DNA of 64,000 nt. It comes from Thiomicrorhabdus sp. (GTDB lineage: Bacteria > Pseudomonadota > Gammaproteobacteria > Thiomicrospirales > Thiomicrospiraceae). Shown here piece by piece: positions 20,265 through 28,551 of this stretch. The stretch spans positions 186,001 to 250,000 of the forward strand of contig NZ_OY782566.1 of the NCBI RefSeq assembly GCF_963677875.1, given 5' to 3'. The notes beneath the pieces were generated by a model. It searched no databases. It saw only the letters and a program-made list of their open reading frames with translations, and was not told the origin of the DNA. Both the position numbers and the translations under genes were made by a program. The first letter of the stretch is position 1, and every line of letters starts with the position of its first letter.

Positions 20265-21077
20265 ATGGAATCTGCAACCTTGGACTGGTTACAAATCATT
20301 ACTTTGGCCCTTATTCAGGGATTAACGGAATTTCTCCCGATCTCAAGTTCCGGGCATTTGATTCTGGTTCCGGAACTCTTCGGCTGGCAAGATCAGGGAC
20401 TGGCATTTGACGTCGCGGTTCACATCGGTACCCTGAGCGCGGTCGTTCTCTATTTCCGCCGTGACATCTGGCTGATGATGCGGGACTGGAGCCTCTCCAT
20501 CGTTAAGCGCCAGCCTACTTCAAACAGCCGTTTGGCCTGGTGGGTCATTTTCGCCACCATCCCGGCAGTGGCCTTTGGCTTATTCATCAACAACGGTATT
20601 GAAGAGAGCCTGCGAAACCCATTGATCATTGCAGCAACCACCATCGGTTTCGGTGTACTTCTATGGTGGTCGGACATCAAGGGCACACGCATTCGCGACG
20701 AGTACAGCTTAGGCTTCAAAGACATTATGATCATTGGCGTCGCCCAAGCATTGGCTCTGATTCCCGGCACCTCCCGCTCAGGGATCACCATTACTGCCGC
20801 TCTGATGCTCGGCCTGACACGGGAAGCCGCCGCCCGCTTCTCATTTTTGCTGTCAATCCCAATTATCACCGGCGCAGGCTTACTCAAGCTGAAAGACCTT
20901 CTGGAAAGTACGGTTCCGGTTCAGTGGGACGCAATGATCGGCGGCGTGATAATCTCCGCCGTCAGTGCCTATTTAATTATTGCCCTGTTTCTGAAATGGA
21001 TCAGCAACATCGGCATGGCGCCGTTCGCCTGGTATCGTTTCGTTCTTGGCGCCATTCTGATCTACCTGTTCATATGA
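20265..21077 (+). CDS. uppP: Undecaprenyl-diphosphatase UppP (BacA)
   Basis: Membrane phosphatase recycling undecaprenyl pyrophosphate for cell-wall synthesis and giving bacitracin tolerance; 270 aa with about eight TM helices. Active-site motifs are ALIQGLTEFLPISSSGHLIL (about 12–31), carrying the catalytic Glu/Ser/His region, and PGTSRSGITI (about 167–176), carrying the essential Arg. AAGGA lies 9 nt upstream. Its stop overlaps the ATG of the vanZ-like gene (ATGA). Confidence 0.96.
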   Translation: MESATLDWLQIITLALIQGLTEFLPISSSGHLILVPELFGWQDQGLAFDVAVHIGTLSAVVLYFRRDIWLMMRDWSLSIVKRQPTSNSRLAWWVIFATIPAVAFGLFINNGIEESLRNPLIIAATTIGFGVLLWWSDIKGTRIRDEYSLGFKDIMIIGVAQALALIPGTSRSGITITAALMLGLTREAAARFSFLLSIPIITGAGLLKLKDLLESTVPVQWDAMIGGVIISAVSAYLIIALFLKWISNIGMAPFAWYRFVLGAILIYLFI

Positions 21078-21420
21078 TCCGCAAATTATGGGTTTTTGGA
21101 GGTTGGTCGATCCTCGTGATCATCGCCTACCTCTCACTGTTTTCCGAATACCACCCGATCGAAATGCGCTTTATCGATAAGGTTGATCATTTCCTGGCCT
21201 ATTTCATTGCTATGCTGTGGTTCTCCCAGCATACCGATCACAAAAGCGTGCAACGGTTGCCGTGTTTTTAATGGTTATCGGCGTTATGATGGAGTGGATA
21301 CAGCCTTATTTTCACCGGCAGTTCGACCCACTCGACATGGCGGCCAACAGCAGCGGAGTTTTACTGGGGTGGTTACTCGCCAATCACGGAGCCGATCGCC
21401 TGAAGCGCTTTATCGGCTAA
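21074..21420 (+). pseudogene. VanZ-like membrane protein gene, frameshifted
   Basis: From ATG 21074 (overlapping the uppP stop) the first frame encodes a TM helix, then the VanZ-type segment IDKVDHFLAYFIAMLWFS, and stops at 21271 after an unrelated tail. The rest of the protein is in another frame to 21420: AYRSQKRATVAVFLMVIGVMMEW, the conserved QPYF…DPLDMAANSSGVLLGW, and a short tail. Adding one C to the CCC at 21225–21227 restores a single VanZ-like protein of about 115 aa. It is either a recent frameshift, a sequencing error, or less likely programmed slippage. The 3' half is well conserved, so the event looks recent. Confidence 0.7.
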
Positions 21421-21443
21421 ACAGATGCCAGCGTGGAGAATCT

Positions 21444-22898
21444 ATGATCCCTTTATTTAACGCACAGCAAAGCAAAGAGCTTGACCAGCAAATCATCGCA
21501 GAAGGCACGCCGGGACTGCTCTTAATGAAGCGTGCGGCCTGGCATCTGTTTGCATGCGCCCGAGCGCATTATCCACAAACGCAAAGATGGCTGATTCTCT
21601 GCGGCCCGGGCAATAACGGTGGTGACGGCTTGGCCTGTGCGCAATTCGCCTTGCTTGCCGGCTTGGATGTGAGCGTATTTCTGACCGATGAAAAGATGCA
21701 CGGCGATGCTTTAAGCTGTTTAAACGAACTTAAAGCTCTCAACACCAACATTCGATCTCCGGTCGACTTAGAAACTTTTTCGCAGGAACTGGGCCAGACC
21801 GATCTACTGATTGACGCCCTTTTCGGCATCGGGCTCAACCGCCCGTTGAAACAGGAAAACATCCAACTGATCGAAACAATCAACGCCGCTTCCTGCCCGG
21901 TGATCAGCGCCGACCTTCCCAGCGGGCTGGATGCCGACAGCGGCAAGCACTTCGGCAATGCAATCAAAGCCGAACACACCTGCACCTTCCTTACCCGAAA
22001 AATCGGCCTCTATACTCATCTCGGCCCGGATTTTTGCGGCCAGATACATTATTTCAACCTGCACACGAATCCACTGCTAGAAACTTCACCCGTGGCTTCC
22101 AGCCATGAATTAAATGAATGGCGACAGCGGATACCAACGCTTAGAGCCGACAACCATAAAGGCAGCATGGGGCGAGTTCTACTGATTGGAGGCCATCAAA
22201 ACATGATGGGAGCCATTCAATTAAGCGCTTCGGCCTGTCTGCACGGTGGCGCCGGTTTGACCAAAGTCATCAGCGATGCACAACACCTCATCCCGCTGAC
22301 TCAACAACAGCCGGAACTGATGTGCTACCCGCCGGAAAAACTGGACGAACAACTGCAACAAAGCGACCTGTTCGCTCTCGGTCCGGGACTAGGGCTAGAC
22401 GACTGGGGCGCTCGACTCTACCAAAACTGTATGCAGAATGATCTCCCCAGAGTGCTGGATGCCGATGCTTTGAAGTGGCTGGCGAAAATGCCCACGCTCA
22501 ATCCCCGGCAGATTCTCACCCCACACCCGGGCGAGGCCGCAATTCTGCTCGACAGTGACAGCCAAAGCATTCAACAAGATCGTGTCGGCGCCATCAAAGC
22601 AATCCAAAAAAAATACGGCGGCGTGGTGATTCTCAAAGGCAAAGGCAGCCTGATTTATGACGGTAATCGTTTAGAATTATGCCCTCTAGGGAATCCGGGA
22701 ATGGCTGTCGGCGGTATGGGAGATGTATTGACCGGAGTAGTTGCCGCGCTTTGGGCAAAGGGCATGACGCCTTTTGACGCCGCCTGCGCAGCCGTTTATA
22801 TCCATGCTGCGGCTGCAGACGAATGTTTCAAAGAAACTGGAGCAGCCGGTTTAATCCCTTCGCTGCTACCACCAAAAATCGGACGCCTGATCGGCTGA
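21444..22898 (+). CDS. nnr: Bifunctional NAD(P)H-hydrate epimerase/dehydratase Nnr
   Basis: Repairs hydrated NAD(P)H. The N-terminal NnrE-type epimerase domain (about 1–205) carries CGPGNNGGDGLACAQFA near 53. The C-terminal ADP-dependent dehydratase (NnrD, about 225–480) carries GSMGRVLLIGG, FALGPGLGLDDW, LTPHPGEAAIL, and GNPGMAVGGMGDVLTGVVAAL with the catalytic Asp. 484 aa, the standard fusion size. The frame is open upstream to 21183 through the vanZ region, but ATG 21444 has GGAG 5 nt upstream and the family N-terminus (MIPLFNAQQ). It is convergent with purK. Confidence 0.95.
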   Translation: MIPLFNAQQSKELDQQIIAEGTPGLLLMKRAAWHLFACARAHYPQTQRWLILCGPGNNGGDGLACAQFALLAGLDVSVFLTDEKMHGDALSCLNELKALNTNIRSPVDLETFSQELGQTDLLIDALFGIGLNRPLKQENIQLIETINAASCPVISADLPSGLDADSGKHFGNAIKAEHTCTFLTRKIGLYTHLGPDFCGQIHYFNLHTNPLLETSPVASSHELNEWRQRIPTLRADNHKGSMGRVLLIGGHQNMMGAIQLSASACLHGGAGLTKVISDAQHLIPLTQQQPELMCYPPEKLDEQLQQSDLFALGPGLGLDDWGARLYQNCMQNDLPRVLDADALKWLAKMPTLNPRQILTPHPGEAAILLDSDSQSIQQDRVGAIKAIQKKYGGVVILKGKGSLIYDGNRLELCPLGNPGMAVGGMGDVLTGVVAALWAKGMTPFDAACAAVYIHAAAADECFKETGAAGLIPSLLPPKIGRLIG

Positions 22899-22935
22899 GA
22901 CACGGATTAAAAATACGAAAGACATTGGTCGCCGA

Positions 22936-24042
22936 TTATGTCGGCAAGAAATCCTTCAGCTCTTTAAACAGACTGAACAGAGCTTCTTCATCGTCGGCAA
23001 TCAGATTGATGTGACCGAGCTTGCGTCCTTTTCTTTCCGCCTTATCGTAAAGGTGCAGAAAAGCATTTTCCATCGTCAACACCTTTTCTACCGGCCCGGT
23101 TTCACCGATGATATTAATCATTGCCGCCAGCGGTTGACGCGCCTCGGTGGAACCCAAAGGCAATCCGCAAATGGCACGAATGTGATTTTCAAACTGACTC
23201 GTCAAAGCGCCTTCGATCGTCCAATGCCCTGAATTATGCACGCGCGGAGCCATTTCATTGGCCACCAGACCGTCCACAGTTTCGAACAGCTCCAGGGTCA
23301 AGACTCCGACGTGATCCAACTCGTCCAACAGCTTTTGCATATACTGTTCAGCCTGCTGTTGGATTTCCTCAGAAACTTCCCGAGCCGGCGCAATGGTATA
23401 ACGCAAGATGCCTTCATGGTGAACATTCTGAACCAGCGGATAATAAACATGCTCGTTATTGGCATTACGCACCGCAACAATCGACAATTCACGTTGAAAC
23501 TCGACAAAGCCTTCCAGAATCAACTCTCGCTCACCGATCGCTTTCCAGGCTTCATCAATCTGCTCCCCTGCCTTCAGAACAAATTGCCCTTTACCATCAT
23601 AGCCTTCGGTAGAGGTCTTTAAGATGGCTGGTAAACCGATTTCTTCAACTGCCAGTTGCAGGCTTTCCAGAGAATCCACAATCCGATAAGGCGCACACGG
23701 AATATCCAGCTGATCGAACATGCCTTTCTCTCGTCCCCGGTGCTGCGTGACAAACAGCGACTTTTCCCCCGGATAGACTGGCGTTGTCTGGCTGATTTTA
23801 CGCACCGTTTCCACATCGGTATTTTCACTTTCATAGGTGATGACATCGGCAAAATCGACCAGTTTCTGTAACGAATCTGTATCGTCGGATTGCTTATGCA
23901 TGTGTCCCAACAAAGCCGAAGGCTCGTCGTCACTCATACCGTAAAAACCGAATTTCTGCCCCAGCGGGTAACCGGCGATGGCCAGCATTCGACCCAACTG
24001 ACCCGCACCCAAGACGCCAACCCGTTTACTAATCGGTGTCAT
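22936..24042 (-). CDS. purK: N5-carboxyaminoimidazole ribonucleotide synthase PurK
   Basis: ATP-grasp enzyme of purine synthesis that makes N5-CAIR from AIR, bicarbonate and ATP; 368 aa. The N-terminal RVGVLGAGQLGRMLAIAG (about 6–23) and the ATP-grasp segment KTSTEGYDGKGQFVL (about 143–157) are clear, as is the C-terminal HLYDKAERKGRKLGHI. Three successive ATGs occur; the third (24042) has GGAG at 6 nt and was chosen. purE is upstream on the same strand, but a strong terminator hairpin lies between them, ending just before the purK SD. Confidence 0.95.
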   Translation of the reverse strand: MTPISKRVGVLGAGQLGRMLAIAGYPLGQKFGFYGMSDDEPSALLGHMHKQSDDTDSLQKLVDFADVITYESENTDVETVRKISQTTPVYPGEKSLFVTQHRGREKGMFDQLDIPCAPYRIVDSLESLQLAVEEIGLPAILKTSTEGYDGKGQFVLKAGEQIDEAWKAIGERELILEGFVEFQRELSIVAVRNANNEHVYYPLVQNVHHEGILRYTIAPAREVSEEIQQQAEQYMQKLLDELDHVGVLTLELFETVDGLVANEMAPRVHNSGHWTIEGALTSQFENHIRAICGLPLGSTEARQPLAAMINIIGETGPVEKVLTMENAFLHLYDKAERKGRKLGHINLIADDEEALFSLFKELKDFLPT

Positions 24043-24055
24043 CATCATCTCCAAA

Positions 24056-24105
24056 ATAAAAAAAACCGTAGGGCAGCATTTTAGCAAAATGCCGCCTCTA
24101 CGGTT
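24056..24105 (-). terminator. Terminator/attenuator hairpin directly upstream of purK
   Basis: Long stem with arms at 24064–24082 and 24086–24105, loop 24083–24085. Outer AACCGTAG/CTACGGTT and inner GCATTTT/AAAATGC pair, with small internal mismatches. On the minus strand it is followed by T8, and the purK SD begins only about 7 nt later. A second short hairpin (ACCGA/TCGGT, about 24141–24153) precedes it. Confidence 0.8.
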
Positions 24106-24109
24106 CAAA

Positions 24110-24139
24110 TGTATACTCAACTTTTAAGGAAACACCCAA
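24110..24139 (-). promoter_or_regulatory. Possible purK promoter upstream of the hairpin
   Basis: Minus-strand TTGGGT (24139–24134), an 18-nt spacer and TATACA (24115–24110). If used, the transcript would begin at the hairpin described above. The match is weak. Confidence 0.3.
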
Positions 24140-24169
24140 AACCGAGTCATCGGTTTCAGGATCAAACGC

Positions 24170-24673
24170 TTAATCAACTCTCGGATCGGGATTTTCCAGA
24201 ACCGTCTGAGTTTGCTGCGCTCTAAAGGCTTTTACCGCTTCGCGGACTGCGGCATTCTGATTAGCAACAATCTGCGCCGCCAGAATACCCGCATTCTTTG
24301 CACCTGCATCGCCGATCGCCAGAGTTCCAACGGGAATCCCGCCCGGCATCTGCACAATCGACAACAAAGAATCTTTACCACTCAAGGCTCGAGACTGAAC
24401 CGGGACACCCAAAACCGGTATCGTCGTTTTCGCAGCCACCATTCCCGGCAGATGAGCAGCACCGCCGGCACCGGCAATGATCACCTGCAAACCGCGGGCT
24501 TCGGCCTCATCGGCATACTCAAACATCAAGTCCGGCGTACGGTGTGCGGAAACCACTTTCACTTCATGCGGGACACCAAACTGTTCCAGCATATCTACGG
24601 CGTGCTGCATGGTCGGCCAGTCACTTTTGGAGCCCATAATCACACCGACTAAAGGCTTTTGCTGCTCGGTCAT
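24170..24673 (-). CDS. purE: 5-(carboxyamino)imidazole ribonucleotide mutase PurE
   Basis: Class I PurE that converts N5-CAIR to CAIR; 167 aa. The signature [17 protein letters not shown] is at 9–25, with the substrate loop [13 protein letters not shown] near 43 and [13 protein letters not shown] near 69. AGGG lies 8 nt before the ATG. It works with PurK encoded next on the strand, 127 nt on, across a terminator-like hairpin. Confidence 0.97.
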   Translation of the reverse strand: MTEQQKPLVGVIMGSKSDWPTMQHAVDMLEQFGVPHEVKVVSAHRTPDLMFEYADEAEARGLQVIIAGAGGAAHLPGMVAAKTTIPVLGVPVQSRALSGKDSLLSIVQMPGGIPVGTLAIGDAGAKNAGILAAQIVANQNAAVREAVKAFRAQQTQTVLENPDPRVD

Positions 24674-24704
24674 CTCGATTACCCTGAGGATTAAAAAGCG
24701 GTGA

Positions 24705-24732
24705 ATTATACCGGTTTTTCTTAATAGTTCAA
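24705..24732 (-). promoter_or_regulatory. purE promoter
   Basis: Minus-strand TTGAAC (24732–24727), a 16-nt spacer and TATAAT (24710–24705), about 32 nt before the purE ATG. No PurR-type operator was recognised. The rest of the 250-nt spacer to 24923 shows AT-rich sequence and no ORF. Confidence 0.6.
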
Positions 24733-24923
24733 CAACTTAGTAAAATTTTTATTTCCAACGAATTACACGCCCTTTTGCGCCGACTTGCAAGCCCCGGCAG
24801 ACACATTTTTATCCAGACTCCGCACTTAACCGGCGATAACCGATACCCCTATTAATTAAAATGTTTTTTTTGAACATCGCTCTTTGTTAGAATCAAGAAA
24901 ACTCCATTTCGAGGTTATTTCGG

Positions 24924-25859
24924 GTGACGTCTCGACGGCTATTCAAAACACCGGCTTTCTGGCTGGGCATCATATTATCCCTTGCTCTGAGCGCTTGCTC
25001 GGATCACGATCCTGTCGGAAAAAATTATCAGCCTGTCTTTTTTAAAGAGCGCCAAGTTCCGCAGCACGAATATCACTTCGCCATCCATCCTCTGCACAAC
25101 CCGGAACGGCTCTTCAAAATCTTTAACCCTCTGATCGAATATCTGAATCAGCATATTCCCGAGGCACACTTCACTTTGGAAGCCTCCCGTGACTATCCCG
25201 CTTTCGATGAAAAACTCAAACACCGAAGCGTGGATTTTGCTCTGCCCAACCCCTATCAGACGCTTCTGGCAATTCAGCATGACTACCGGGTTTTTGCCAA
25301 AATGGGCGATGACTACAATTTCCGAGGTTTGATTCTGGTACGCAAGGACAGCAACATCAAGCACCCCGCCGATCTGGTTGGAAAATCCATCAGTTATCCG
25401 GCTCCGACCGCACTTGCCGCCACCATGCTACCGCAGTTCTTCCTGAAAACGCATGGGCTGGATGTCCTGCACGAAGCAGATAATCGTTACGTCGGTTCTC
25501 AGGAATCGGTTATTATGAACGTATTCCATGGCGAAACCGATGCCGGAGCGACCTGGCCGATTCCCTGGCTGACGCTGACAGAAGAAAGACCTGAACTTAA
25601 AAAACACCTGAAAGTGATCTGGCAGACCCAGACTTTGCCGAATAACAGCGTAATCGCCAAAGATTCGATTCCGCCGGAACTGGTGCAAAAAGTCCAATTG
25701 ACACTGCGCGACATGTACCTGAGCCGAGCAGGCCGGGACATTTTAAAACTGATGCAAATTTCCCGCTTTGAGGAAGCAAACAACCACACCTATGATAAAG
25801 TGGCTTCATTCATCCAACAGTTTCGCGAACAGGTTCGCGACCCAGATAAAAACGGTTAA
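24924..25859 (+). CDS. PhnD-like periplasmic substrate-binding lipoprotein
   Basis: 311 aa. The N-terminal signal peptide ends in lipobox LSAC (Cys about residue 25), so it is a predicted lipoprotein. The remainder is a type-2 periplasmic binding fold of the PhnD/SsuA family: FAIHPLHNPERLFKIFNPLI near 52, VDFALPNPYQTLL near 100, and the pattern DLVGKSISYPAPTALAATML near 150. No ABC permease or ATPase follows; a GGDEF-EAL protein begins 9 nt later. It therefore probably senses a ligand for that regulator rather than feeding a transporter. The start is GTG, with GAGG 9 nt upstream. The ligand is unknown. Confidence 0.8.
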   Translation: MTSRRLFKTPAFWLGIILSLALSACSDHDPVGKNYQPVFFKERQVPQHEYHFAIHPLHNPERLFKIFNPLIEYLNQHIPEAHFTLEASRDYPAFDEKLKHRSVDFALPNPYQTLLAIQHDYRVFAKMGDDYNFRGLILVRKDSNIKHPADLVGKSISYPAPTALAATMLPQFFLKTHGLDVLHEADNRYVGSQESVIMNVFHGETDAGATWPIPWLTLTEERPELKKHLKVIWQTQTLPNNSVIAKDSIPPELVQKVQLTLRDMYLSRAGRDILKLMQISRFEEANNHTYDKVASFIQQFREQVRDPDKNG

Positions 25860-25868
25860 GACTTTTAC

Positions 25869-28277
25869 ATGATGCGCCTGGGTTTTTCCTCCATTAAAAA
25901 CAGACTGATCATTATCGTCATTTTGACTCAAGCGATCTTAATCAGCCTGTTCGCATGGGACATCACTGAACGCCAAAAAACTTTCTTGAAACAGGAAACG
26001 CTAGAACTGGCCATCGGCACGGCAAACAGCATGACAATCAGCAGTCGGCCATGGATGCTGTCAAACGACCTTGCCGGACTGGAAGAAATCGTCCGTTCGG
26101 AAAGCAAGCTCCCCAATCTCAACTTTGCCATGCTGTTCAATCAGGAAGGCAAAGTTCTCGCCTATCACAACAAACTGTCGCCGGAAGAAAAACGGGTCGG
26201 TCAATATGTCACTCCCCCGCAAAAACAGCCCGACAACAGCCCGATCATCGTTCACGACGACCTGAACGTCATCGACATCATCTCTCCGGTTTCCTTTGAG
26301 AACACTCTGCTGGGCTGGTCCCGTATTCAAATCAACCGTGATTCGCTGAAAAGCAGCATTGAACTGATTCATATCGAGTTCTTAATCTACACGGCCATCG
26401 CCATTCTATTCAGCAGTCTGGTTGCTTGGTACATGGGCCGAACACTGACAACCCGGATACACAAGTTAATCCATGCCACTCAGCTGATCCGTCAGGGCGA
26501 GCGCAATATTGACCTGGGCATTCAAGGCCGTGACGAACTGAGCATTCTCGGCAATAATTTCAGTGCCATGCTCGAAGACCTGTCAAAAAACGAAAAAGAA
26601 CTCGACGAAGAAAAAAAACGGGCACAAATTACCCTGAAATCGATTGGCGACGCTGTCGTCACCACCAACCAGCACGGTATGATTCAGTACCTGAACCCAG
26701 TGGCGGTCAAGCTGTTAGGCTGGCAGAACTACGAAGCCAAAAACTTGGACATCAACCGGGTCTTCACCATCTACAACGAACAGAGCAACGAAAGCGTTCA
26801 GACAATTCACGGTCTCCCGTCGTCCAACAAAGGCCAGGGATTAGCCAAGCACACCGTCCTGCAGAACCGTCACGGTCAAAAATATTCGATCATCTACAGC
26901 CTGTCGCCAATCATCGACGAATTCAACGAAGCGATCGGTTCAATACTGGTGTTCCACGATGCAACCGAAGAGATCGAACTGAACAAACGCCTGAAATGGC
27001 AGGCAAGCCATGACAGCCTGACCCAACTGCACAACCGCCAGACCTTTGAAAACATTCTTGAAGAACTGGTCGCATCCAGTGACGAAACTCCCCTGTCACA
27101 GCATTGCCTGATCTATATTGATCTCGACCACTTCAAAGCGGTCAACGACACTGCAGGCCATCCTGCCGGGGACGAACTGCTACGTCAGGTATCAAACCTG
27201 TTTATCGAAACAGTAAGTGATGCCACCAGTATTGCCCGAATCGGTGGGGACGAGTTCGCCGTTCTGCTGAAAAACTGTGATGTCGACTCTGCAACGCAAA
27301 CCGCGGAAAAACTGAAAAACGCAATCAATGAATACCGCTTTTACTGGGAAAACCGTGTCTTTACAATCGGTAGCAGCCTCGGAATTGCGACAGTTCACGC
27401 CCACACCAACAAATCCGTAATCATGTCTCAAGCGGACATCGCCTGCTATATCGCCAAAGAACAGGGCGGAAACCGCATTTACGTCTATCGGGAAGACGAT
27501 CAGAAATCAACCTCGCCACATCAGCAGCTGGATTGGGTAAACAAAATCAAGCATGCCATCAAAGAAGAACGCTTCACCCTGTCGGTTCAGGAAATCGTTT
27601 CACTGCAAAAGACAGAAGAAGGCAAACACTTCGAAGTCTTGGTTCGCCTGACCGAGAACGGACAAATCATCTCGCCGGCACAATTTCTGCCGGCTGCGGA
27701 AAAATTCAACCTGATGAGCGATCTGGACACCTACATTATTGAGCATGCTTATCGCTGGCTGGAGCGGTTCAGTAACAGAATCGGACTTCTGAACATCAAC
27801 ATCTCCGGTCAATCGATCAGCAATCAACACTTCACCGATGCCTTGCTGAAAAAGCTGCAAAACCACCCTGACCTGAACGATAAAATCTGTTTTGAAATCA
27901 CCGAAACCACCGCTATCACTCAAATGTCCGACTGCATCAACTTCCTGAACACCGTCAAAACCTTCGGCTGCAAACTGGCGCTTGACGACTTCGGTTCCGG
28001 TTTCTCAACATTCAGCTGGCTGAAAAATCTGCCAGTCGATTATGTCAAAATCGACGGCGCGTTCATCCGTGACGTTTTGACCGATAAAGTCGATGCCGCC
28101 ATGGTTCGCGCCATTCAGGGCATCAGCAAAGAAATGAACATTCTCTCGGTCGCGGAATTCGTTGAAAACAAAGAAATCTGCGACTGGCTGATTGAAAGCG
28201 GAATCGACTATGCACAAGGTTACTACTTCTCAAAACCCATCGATACTTCACTGGTCTTTGATGCCGAAGTTGCCTGA
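25869..28277 (+). CDS. Membrane GGDEF-EAL (dual c-di-GMP) signalling protein with HAMP and PAS
   Basis: 802 aa. TM1 at about 11–30, a periplasmic loop of about 140 aa, TM2 at about 173–195, HAMP to about 240, PAS at about 250–370, GGDEF at about 385–545 and EAL at about 560–795. GGDEF is intact at 459–463 (RIGGDEF), but the RxxD inhibitory site is missing (SDAT in its place). The EAL motif reads EVL at 589–591, with the catalytic Glu kept. DDFG at 706–709, the KID Lys and the C-terminal AQGYYFSKP are kept, so both activities look possible. It is coupled to the PhnD-like lipoprotein gene, suggesting periplasmic ligand control of c-di-GMP turnover. Confidence 0.92.
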   Translation: MMRLGFSSIKNRLIIIVILTQAILISLFAWDITERQKTFLKQETLELAIGTANSMTISSRPWMLSNDLAGLEEIVRSESKLPNLNFAMLFNQEGKVLAYHNKLSPEEKRVGQYVTPPQKQPDNSPIIVHDDLNVIDIISPVSFENTLLGWSRIQINRDSLKSSIELIHIEFLIYTAIAILFSSLVAWYMGRTLTTRIHKLIHATQLIRQGERNIDLGIQGRDELSILGNNFSAMLEDLSKNEKELDEEKKRAQITLKSIGDAVVTTNQHGMIQYLNPVAVKLLGWQNYEAKNLDINRVFTIYNEQSNESVQTIHGLPSSNKGQGLAKHTVLQNRHGQKYSIIYSLSPIIDEFNEAIGSILVFHDATEEIELNKRLKWQASHDSLTQLHNRQTFENILEELVASSDETPLSQHCLIYIDLDHFKAVNDTAGHPAGDELLRQVSNLFIETVSDATSIARIGGDEFAVLLKNCDVDSATQTAEKLKNAINEYRFYWENRVFTIGSSLGIATVHAHTNKSVIMSQADIACYIAKEQGGNRIYVYREDDQKSTSPHQQLDWVNKIKHAIKEERFTLSVQEIVSLQKTEEGKHFEVLVRLTENGQIISPAQFLPAAEKFNLMSDLDTYIIEHAYRWLERFSNRIGLLNINISGQSISNQHFTDALLKKLQNHPDLNDKICFEITETTAITQMSDCINFLNTVKTFGCKLALDDFGSGFSTFSWLKNLPVDYVKIDGAFIRDVLTDKVDAAMVRAIQGISKEMNILSVAEFVENKEICDWLIESGIDYAQGYYFSKPIDTSLVFDAEVA

Positions 28278-28372
28278 AGCCACCGTGCGCGTCATCCCCC
28301 CTTCTCAGCATCTCCTGTCCCCGCCCTCAAAACCCGCTGACGAATTTGGCCGAGATTCAAAACCCTTTAGGC

Positions 28373-28401
28373 TTGACCTGTAAAAAACAAACTGAGATAA
28401 T
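28373..28401 (+). promoter_or_regulatory. metK promoter
   Basis: TTGACC (28373–28378), an exact 17-nt spacer, GATAAT (28396–28401). The start is predicted near 28408, just before the first leader stem, leaving a structured 5' UTR of about 143 nt. 28278–28372 holds nothing recognisable. Confidence 0.75.
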
Positions 28402-28407
28402 AAAAAG

Positions 28408-28551
28408 TTAGCGCCGATTTGATTATCAGCTTGCGGGCGCATTAAAAGTACGGCTAAAGCGAGGAACCGCCTCGAGATCATCTCTGCGATCTTCCCGTCG
28501 ATTTTCCGTACCTCGTTAAAACAATTCCAAAAATTTACTCGAGGAACCGAC
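28408..28551 (+). promoter_or_regulatory. Structured metK leader, candidate translational riboswitch
   Basis: Predicted helices: P1 GCGCC/GGCGC (28411–28415/28436–28440); P2 GTACGG/CCGTAC (28448–28453/28506–28511), enclosing P3 CGAGG/CCTCG (28460–28464/28470–28474) and P4 AGATC/GATCT (28475–28479/28488–28492). The 10-mer CGAGGAACCG occurs twice, at 28460–28469 in P3 and at 28540–28549 where it contains the metK SD. CCTCGAG at 28470–28476 is an exact complement of CTCGAGG at 28538–28544, so it can pair either within P3/P4 or with the SD. I do not recognise it as a known SAM or SAH riboswitch class. Confidence 0.6.

Noticed and set aside
21183..21443. Upstream in-frame extension of Nnr
   Set aside because: Overlaps the vanZ-like gene in another frame; ATG 21444 has a good SD and the family N-terminus.
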